Positions 59,327-64,000 of a stretch of 64,000 nucleotides of DNA are shown piece after piece. Under the pieces are notes generated by a model that saw nothing but the letters and a program-made list of their open reading frames with translations, searched no databases and had not been told where the DNA came from. The stretch comes from Methylovirgula sp963708155 (GTDB lineage: Bacteria; Pseudomonadota; Alphaproteobacteria; Rhizobiales; Beijerinckiaceae): positions 1,612,001-1,676,000 of the forward strand of contig OY970183.1 in NCBI GenBank assembly GCA_963708155.1. Direction: 5' to 3'. A program made the position numbers and the translations under genes. Position 1 is the first letter of the stretch. Each line of letters begins with the position of its first letter.

Positions 59327-60919
59327 ATGCAATCAACCGTAGAGAATGCTGGATTGGCGAGGATGGCCGGGGCGAGCGGGCTCAATGGAGCTCACAGCGC
59401 AGCGCCGCGCGAGACCATAAACGTCGTCGCGCGAACGCCCAACGGTGCGACTGTGAACCTCGTGGAATTTCTGCGCGAGAGATGCTCGCACCTCCCCCCA
59501 TTCCTCGCGGCGCGGCTTGAATTTCACGCGCCGGACGCAGCAGCCTGTGAGGTGCACAGCGAAACGGCGATCTTGATCTCGCTCATCGTCAAGGAAGCGG
59601 TCGTCAACGCCATCCAATATTCGCACCCGGCGGGCGTCCCCGGGATTATCGGGGTTGCCTGTCAGGGAAATCGCGACGGTTCGCTCGCAATCGATATCGT
59701 CGATGATGGCGTGGGCCTGCCGGAGAATTTCGATCCTGCGACGGATGGCGGCCCCGGCTTGCGGCTGATCCGCGCCTTGAACGACAGGCTGGGAGGCGTG
59801 TTGACATTCGATTCAACAAGCCTCGGGCTTCGCATTCATCTGCAAATACCGCGGCGCCCGGTCAAATCGGGCGGCGGCACGCTGAAGGTTTTATCGAATG
59901 ATACGGCGCCCAGCCCGACGGAAGCCGCGCACCCGGAACGCACTGCGATCGACAAAGCGCTGCCCCAGAGACTTGCAGCCATCGTCGAGTCCTCTGACGA
60001 TGCGATCCTGAGCAAAGACCTCAATGGCGTCATCACAAGCTGGAATGCCGGCGCGTGGCGGCTCTTCGGTTATACGGCGCGCGAAGCAATCGGCAAACCC
60101 GTCTTCATGCTCATCCCCGTGGATCGTCACAACGAGGATTCGGAAATTCTCGCGCGCATCCGCCGCGGCGAACGAGTCAAACATTTTGAAACGGTTCGCG
60201 TGCGCAAAGACGGAAGCCCCGTTGAAATTTCGCTGAGCGTTTCCCCGATCAAAGACCAAAATGGGCAGCTCGTCGGCGTGTCGAAGATCGCCCGTGACAT
60301 CACCGAGCGCAAACAGGCGCAGGCGCGACAGGAACTGTTGACACGCGAGATCAATCACCGAACGAAGAATTTATTCGCCATCATTCAATCCGTCGTATCC
60401 AGAAGTTTTGCCGGCAAAACTTCGGTCGCCGATGCCAAGACCGCGGTGCTCAACCGTCTGTGCACATTGGCGCAAACCAATGTTTTGTTGATGGAGGAGG
60501 ATTTTCACGGCGCGGATATCCGGAAAGTCGTGTGCACCGAGATGAGTCCCTATCAGGATCGCACCGAAATCGAGGGTCCGCATATCGTCGTGACGGCGCA
60601 GGCCGCACAGAATCTCGCCCTTGCGGTGCATGAGCTTGCCACCAACGCCGCTAAATACGGCGCGCTCTGCGCCGTATCAGGACGCGTGCGTATTAACTGG
60701 CAGATTTTCGAGAAGGGCGATCAGCGGTTTTTTGCCTTCCGCTGGCAGGAGGAGGGCGGACCGCCGGTACGGCCTCCGGAGCGCAGGGGCTTCGGCAGCA
60801 CCGTTCTCGAGCAAGTGATGGCGGAATATTTCGACACGCCGCCGCGGATCGATTTTGCGCCATCCGGGGTTGTTTACGAGCTGACCGGCTCCCTCGATGG
60901 GATCGCGGCGGAGAAATAA
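59327..60919 (+). CDS. HWE-type sensor histidine kinase with PAS and an extra N-terminal ATPase domain
   Basis: 530 aa from ATG 59327 (GGAGAC six bases upstream). About residues 30-175 look like a HATPase domain (LIVKEAVVNAIQYSHPAG; VDDGVGLPENFD, GPGLRLIRALNDRLGG) without its own histidine box. About 205-330 are a PAS domain (LAAIVESSDDAILSKDLNGVI, GYTAREAIGKPVF). Then the HWE/HisKA_2 box LLTREINHRTKNLFAIIQSV with its phospho-His, and a second HATPase (LAVHELATNAAKYGAL, FGSTVLEQVM). No membrane segment, so cytosolic. No response regulator is adjacent. Confidence 0.8.
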   Translation: MQSTVENAGLARMAGASGLNGAHSAAPRETINVVARTPNGATVNLVEFLRERCSHLPPFLAARLEFHAPDAAACEVHSETAILISLIVKEAVVNAIQYSHPAGVPGIIGVACQGNRDGSLAIDIVDDGVGLPENFDPATDGGPGLRLIRALNDRLGGVLTFDSTSLGLRIHLQIPRRPVKSGGGTLKVLSNDTAPSPTEAAHPERTAIDKALPQRLAAIVESSDDAILSKDLNGVITSWNAGAWRLFGYTAREAIGKPVFMLIPVDRHNEDSEILARIRRGERVKHFETVRVRKDGSPVEISLSVSPIKDQNGQLVGVSKIARDITERKQAQARQELLTREINHRTKNLFAIIQSVVSRSFAGKTSVADAKTAVLNRLCTLAQTNVLLMEEDFHGADIRKVVCTEMSPYQDRTEIEGPHIVVTAQAAQNLALAVHELATNAAKYGALCAVSGRVRINWQIFEKGDQRFFAFRWQEEGGPPVRPPERRGFGSTVLEQVMAEYFDTPPRIDFAPSGVVYELTGSLDGIAAEK

Positions 60920-60931
60920 TTGCCGCGGGCG

Positions 60932-61843
60932 TCAATCGAGGATGAAGTTCCTCGGCTTCAATGGCTCCGGCACGGTCGTGTCGCCCATGGCCTCGCCCAC
61001 GGCGATCTCGATATTGCGGACCAGGGCATCGAGCGGCAGAGCGTTCTGCGTCTCGCCGAAAGGCTCTTCCAGCTCTTCGCCCAGGGCATCGAGGCCGAAG
61101 AAGGCATAGGCGAGGATCGCGGTGAGAATCGGCGTCGCTGCGCCGATCATGCCGACGAGGCCGAAAGGCAGAAACAGGCAGAACAGCCACGCCGTCCGGT
61201 GGAGCAGCAGCGTATAGGTGAAAGGCGTCGGTGTCGTATGCAGCCGCTCGCAAGCAGCCTGGACATTCGTCATCGCCTCGAGTTGCTGCGCGAAAGCGCA
61301 ATAAAGAATGTCGCTCAGTTGGCCGGCGCGCAGCAGGGCTGAAAGCTCCCTCGCTTGCAGACGCTGGATGGCGTCCGGCTGGGAACGACTCGCCGCCACG
61401 CTCGCGCGCTCCGTCTCCGGCAGCCAGTTCTGCGTCTTGCCGTCATCGTTGTCGCGCAATTGATTGCGCAGCGCATGCGCGAAAGCGACGAGCCGATGCG
61501 CGCAGCGCCGCCGCAGCGCGTCGTCGTCGGGCAGCAGAGCCAGGAATTCGCGCGTCAGATTTCGCGTTTCCGCGGTGAGCTGGCCCCATTGCCTGCGGCC
61601 CTCCCACCAGCGCTCGTAGCAGGCATTGTTGCGGAAACCGAGGAAGATCGAGAGCGCCAGCCCGAGCAACGTAAAGGGCGCCGCCGGGACATCGCGGAAG
61701 GAGGTTGGCGCAAGATGATGCCAGATCACCACTGCGACCGAGACGGCCAGTACGCAGAGCACGCGCGGGGCGATCATCGGCAGGATCGAGCCGCGCAGGA
61801 TGAAAAGCAGGCTGAAGGCGTTGGGGCGAGAGCGGACGATCAA
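60932..61843 (-). CDS. bestrophin-like (UPF0187/YneE) membrane channel protein
   Basis: 303 aa from TTG 61843, where the typical IVRSRPNAFSLLFILRGSILP begins; the frame is open to 61915 but that part is the exporter remnant. Members of this family are pentameric anion or cation channels of the inner membrane. Motifs FRNNACYERWWEGRRQWGQL and PLPFGLVG-like sequence (LPFGLVGMIGAATPILTAILAYAFFGLDALGEELEEPFG) are diagnostic. The TTG start lies just after the TGA of the broken exporter copy, the probable original gene junction. Confidence 0.82.
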   Translation of the reverse strand: MIVRSRPNAFSLLFILRGSILPMIAPRVLCVLAVSVAVVIWHHLAPTSFRDVPAAPFTLLGLALSIFLGFRNNACYERWWEGRRQWGQLTAETRNLTREFLALLPDDDALRRRCAHRLVAFAHALRNQLRDNDDGKTQNWLPETERASVAASRSQPDAIQRLQARELSALLRAGQLSDILYCAFAQQLEAMTNVQAACERLHTTPTPFTYTLLLHRTAWLFCLFLPFGLVGMIGAATPILTAILAYAFFGLDALGEELEEPFGETQNALPLDALVRNIEIAVGEAMGDTTVPEPLKPRNFILD

Positions 61844-61844
61844 T

Positions 61845-61998
61845 TCAAAATCCCTCGGGCCGGGCGCCGTGGCTGGAGACGGCTTCGAAATCCGACTCCG
61901 GCGTTTGCAACACATTCTGCGCGCTGGCGAGCTTGGCGAAGCGGCCGCCGCGATCGATCAGATCTTCTTAGCTGCCCTGTTCGACGATCCGGCCGCGA
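61845..61998 (-). pseudogene. remnant 3' end of the ABC exporter gene
   Basis: Reads on the minus strand as DRGRIVEQGS-stop-EDLIDRGGRFAKLASAQNV..., nearly the same as the last ~50 codons of the exporter at 63471, but with TAA in place of a Tyr codon. Ends at TGA 61847-61845, just before the bestrophin start. About 120 bp (61879-61998) are nearly identical to 63502-63621. Confidence 0.85.
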
Positions 61999-62167
61999 TC
62001 GGCCTAGAGTGTTTAGCAAGGTTTCGGAAAGCACGCGACCGAGGGGCGAACGATGCTGGGATTCCACGGGAATTGCGGTGGAGCGAAGTGAGGGGATAAA
62101 ATCGTCAAGTAATGAGTTATACGACTTTGACGAATGATTGAAGCCGCGAGCCGCTTGGACGCTTTTA

Positions 62168-62806
62168 ATGATCGCTAGAAGAATGAGCCCGTTTCGAATG
62201 CCGTTCCCAAGGCGTTTCTTGGTTCGGATACACTTGGATCTTTTTCAAATCGCTAGATTTGCTCGCCCATATCAGCTTTATCCAGATGAGCTAAGAGTAG
62301 TAGAGAAAATGATATTGGTATCTGAAGATAGAAGGTTCTTCAGGCACAACGGACTGGATTACATAGCGGTGGTTAGAGAATTGATTAAGATCATTAGCCT
62401 ACGAAAGCACGGAGGCGCAAGTACGATAGACATGCAGTTCGTAAGAGTTGCTACGGGTTATTACGAACGGGCAATGGCCAGGAAATTATACGAAATGCTA
62501 CTCGCCATTCTTTTGCAGTTTAAGTATTCCAAGATAGAAATACTTAGAAATTATCTCGATAGTGCGTTTTTTGGTTCGCATATTCGCGGGATACAGCAAG
62601 CCTCAAAAGTCATGTTCAACAAGCATCCCGACTTCCTGTCTACGGAAGAATCGTCCATTATTGCAGCAATGTTAATATACCCGCGTCCTACAACGCCGAC
62701 CAGTGCGTGGGTTGAAAAAATATTGAAAAGGTCAAATTATATTATTTCTCTGTACCCCAGATTTAAAGAGCGCTTTGAAAAGCTCCCAAGTTGGGATGCG
62801 ATCTAA
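62168..62806 (+). CDS. GT51-type peptidoglycan glycosyltransferase domain protein, unanchored
   Basis: 212 aa from ATG 62168; TTG 62138 and ATG 62183 are alternatives. The transglycosylase (PF00912) fold is recognisable: VSEDRRFFRHNGLDY with the catalytic Glu53, GASTIDMQFVR in place of GGSTITQQ, ARKLYEMLLAILLQFKYSKIEILRNYLDSAFFG, and AAMLIYPRP. No membrane helix is evident, unlike ordinary MtgA. A/T-rich codons unlike the neighbours suggest transfer. The 3' end overlaps the convergent gene by 75 bp. Activity is uncertain because the QQ-type motif is altered. Confidence 0.75.
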   Translation: MIARRMSPFRMPFPRRFLVRIHLDLFQIARFARPYQLYPDELRVVEKMILVSEDRRFFRHNGLDYIAVVRELIKIISLRKHGGASTIDMQFVRVATGYYERAMARKLYEMLLAILLQFKYSKIEILRNYLDSAFFGSHIRGIQQASKVMFNKHPDFLSTEESSIIAAMLIYPRPTTPTSAWVEKILKRSNYIISLYPRFKERFEKLPSWDAI

Positions 62807-63379
62807 GTTGTACTCAGTGATTTTTACGTCTTCGTAAATTGCCGCTCTCTTCTCTTCTATGAAACGAAGAATTTTCTTATTGAAATTGATTATTTTGCCT
62901 TGCAAAGTATTCAGAGTGGCTGACGCGGTGCTAATCCTTTGTCTTGTTACTGTCCCGCCCGACAAACGATCCACAGCTATCGCCTCAAGGTCGTGTCCTA
63001 AAGAGACGAAAGTGGCTTGGATGTCTTCGAGCTCCGTTGTGTAACGCCATTTAATTCGCATAGTCAGTTTGGCGTATAACGCACTCAGGCGCTCATTCCA
63101 CGAAATTACTGCTTGGTCATATTCACCGAGTCTCGCCCTTATCAAATCCAGGTCTGTTCCGCGAGCGCTGCCAAGCAAGCGAAACATTCGAAAATGCCTC
63201 CTTCCCGCCAACGAGGCTATTTCGTCAAAAAGTTCTTGCAGGGCCGCGAATTCTTTTTCGTCATGCATTAGATGCTGCTGCTCGAGCCAATTGCGATGTT
63301 GCCAGCCGTGAAGAATATAATTGCCTGCGATCCCGCTAAGAATGAATGACAGCAAAACGGTCACTATGGCGATTAGCAT
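62732..63379 (-). CDS. membrane-anchored helical protein of unknown function
   Basis: 215 aa. One N-terminal membrane helix (LIAIVTVLLSFILSGIAGNYIL), then a polar, largely helical domain with heptad-like spacing (ELEDIQATFVSLGHDLEAIAVDRL; ASATLNTLQGKIINFNKKILRFI). No family recognised and no cysteines. A/T-rich like its partner gene at 62168, with which it converges and overlaps by 75 bp. Possibly a regulator or anchor of that protein (inference from context only). Confidence 0.6.
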   Translation of the reverse strand: MLIAIVTVLLSFILSGIAGNYILHGWQHRNWLEQQHLMHDEKEFAALQELFDEIASLAGRRHFRMFRLLGSARGTDLDLIRARLGEYDQAVISWNERLSALYAKLTMRIKWRYTTELEDIQATFVSLGHDLEAIAVDRLSGGTVTRQRISTASATLNTLQGKIINFNKKILRFIEEKRAAIYEDVKITEYNLDRIPTWELFKALFKSGVQRNNII

Positions 63380-63470
63380 TATCTGACCTTCGCATCACTT
63401 CTAAAAGCCTACGAAAATAATATCACCATCGATCGGAAACGCGAACTTTTTGCTTCGCTGAAGTGGCGCT

Positions 63471-64000
63471 CTAGAAATTTTCTGGCCTGACGCCGGCCGA
63501 CACGGCCTCGAAATCCGACTCCGGTGTTTGCAACACATTCTGCGCGCTGGCGAGCTTGGCGAAGCGGCCGCCGCGAACGATCAGATCTTCATAGCTGCCC
63601 TGTTCGACGATCCGGCCGCGGTCGAAAACGAAGATGCGATCGGCGTTGCGCACCGTCGCCAGCCGATGCGCGATGATGAAGGTCGTGCGCCCCTTCGTCG
63701 CCTTCGTCATCGCGAGCTGCAATTGCCGCTCGGTCTCGACATCGAGGGCCGAGGTCGCCTCATCGAAAATCATGATCGGCGGGTCTTTCAGCAGTGCGCG
63801 GGCGATGGCGAGGCGCTGGCGTTCGCCGCCCGACAGTGAGCGGCCGCGTTCGCCGACGATCGTGCCGAGCCCCTCGCTCTGGCGGGCGACGAATTCATCC
63901 GCTTGCGCCAGATCGAGCGCCTGTTCGACTTCGGCGTCGCTCGCGTCGAGCTTGCCGATCTTGACGTTCTCCTCGATCGAGCGCGCGAACAACATCGGTT
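63471..64000 (-). CDS. ABC exporter, ATP-binding domain (glucan exporter-like); 5' part outside the window
   Basis: Only the last 176 or so codons are in the window. ATPase domain: signature LSGGERQRLAIARALLKDPPIMIFDEATSALDVETE, H-loop IIAHRLATVRNADRIFVFDRGRIVEQG. MLFARSIEENVKIG and KGRTTFIIAHRLATVRNA resemble ChvA/NdvA cyclic beta-1,2-glucan exporters, but the membrane half is not visible, so this is tentative. Ends VSAGVRPENF at TAG 63471. A damaged copy of its end lies 1.6 kb away. Confidence 0.8.
   Translation of the reverse strand, partial: PMLFARSIEENVKIGKLDASDAEVEQALDLAQADEFVARQSEGLGTIVGERGRSLSGGERQRLAIARALLKDPPIMIFDEATSALDVETERQLQLAMTKATKGRTTFIIAHRLATVRNADRIFVFDRGRIVEQGSYEDLIVRGGRFAKLASAQNVLQTPESDFEAVSAGVRPENF
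63502..63621. repeat. direct repeat copy B (copy A at 61879-61998)
   Basis: About 120 bp with only about five differences between the two copies. Differences include the base that creates the stop in copy A (CTTAGCT versus CATAGCT). The copies are in the same orientation and bracket the AT-rich insert of about 1.5 kb. Confidence 0.9.

Noticed and set aside
62004..63474. CTAGAG and CTCTAG at the two ends of the AT-rich insert as terminal inverted repeats
   Set aside because: Only six to seven bases match, and one copy includes the exporter stop codon. Too short to support a transposon.

Overview
The window is a GC-rich chromosomal segment of an alphaproteobacterium. The gene content (dnaG-rpoD, ptsP-prfA, a DUF1178 gene after grxC, hemA of the C4/Shemin type, red-type form I RuBisCO with CbbX, a ChvA/NdvA-like exporter) points to the Hyphomicrobiales (Rhizobiales). 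A Beijerinckiaceae-like facultative autotroph is a reasonable guess, but the species cannot be named from sequence alone. Almost all of the window is core or operon-organised chromosome. No phage, IS, CRISPR array, tRNA or rRNA was seen.

Layout. 0-2.7 kb (minus): a periplasmic methionine-sulfoxide repair operon, msrB-dipZ-msrA. 2.8-10.3 kb: uup, a DedA/YqaA-like membrane protein, dsbB, rlmN, a SIMPL-family protein, an NDUFAF5-like methyltransferase, comF, grxC and DUF1178. 10.4-25 kb: a TPR/glycosyltransferase-like protein, ubiG, lysC, ptsP, prfA, a sodium:solute symporter, DUF6460, pyrD, DUF952, panB and dnaG. 25.3-27.4 kb: rpoD. 27.5-36.2 kb: envelope and glycan genes (Glf-like flavoprotein, GtrA, two large membrane proteins of glycosyltransferase type), a membrane protein of the BatA/GATase-like type, and a PiT phosphate permease. 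36.2-44.2 kb: a Calvin-cycle operon cbbF-P-T-L-S-X on the minus strand with divergent cbbR. 44.2-50.5 kb: a glycosyltransferase-like gene, cfa, two Gly/His-rich secreted proteins flanking a UDP-glucuronate 4-epimerase gene, and hemA with an FNR/FixK box. 50.5-53 kb: oxyR divergent from a peroxiredoxin-ahpD pair. 53-58.7 kb: pnp, rpsO, a membrane glycosyltransferase-like protein and an epimerase. 58.8-64 kb: an RHH-like protein, a histidine kinase with two ATPase domains, a bestrophin-like channel, a small AT-rich island, and the 3' end of a glucan-type ABC exporter.

Two things stand out. First, about a dozen single-base frame breaks interrupt genes that should be intact (rlmN, dnaG, gtrA, two membrane genes and five of six cbb genes). 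Most are probably sequence errors, but the cluster in the cbb operon deserves a check. Second, at 61.9-63.6 kb an imperfect direct repeat of the ABC exporter's 3' end brackets an AT-rich insert. The insert carries an unanchored GT51-type peptidoglycan glycosyltransferase gene, convergent with and overlapping a membrane-anchored helical protein gene. This is the best candidate for an undescribed system here. Secondary candidates are the paired Gly/His-rich proteins, which share an identically spaced four-cysteine tail, and a 10-bp-phased repeat array in front of the symporter gene.
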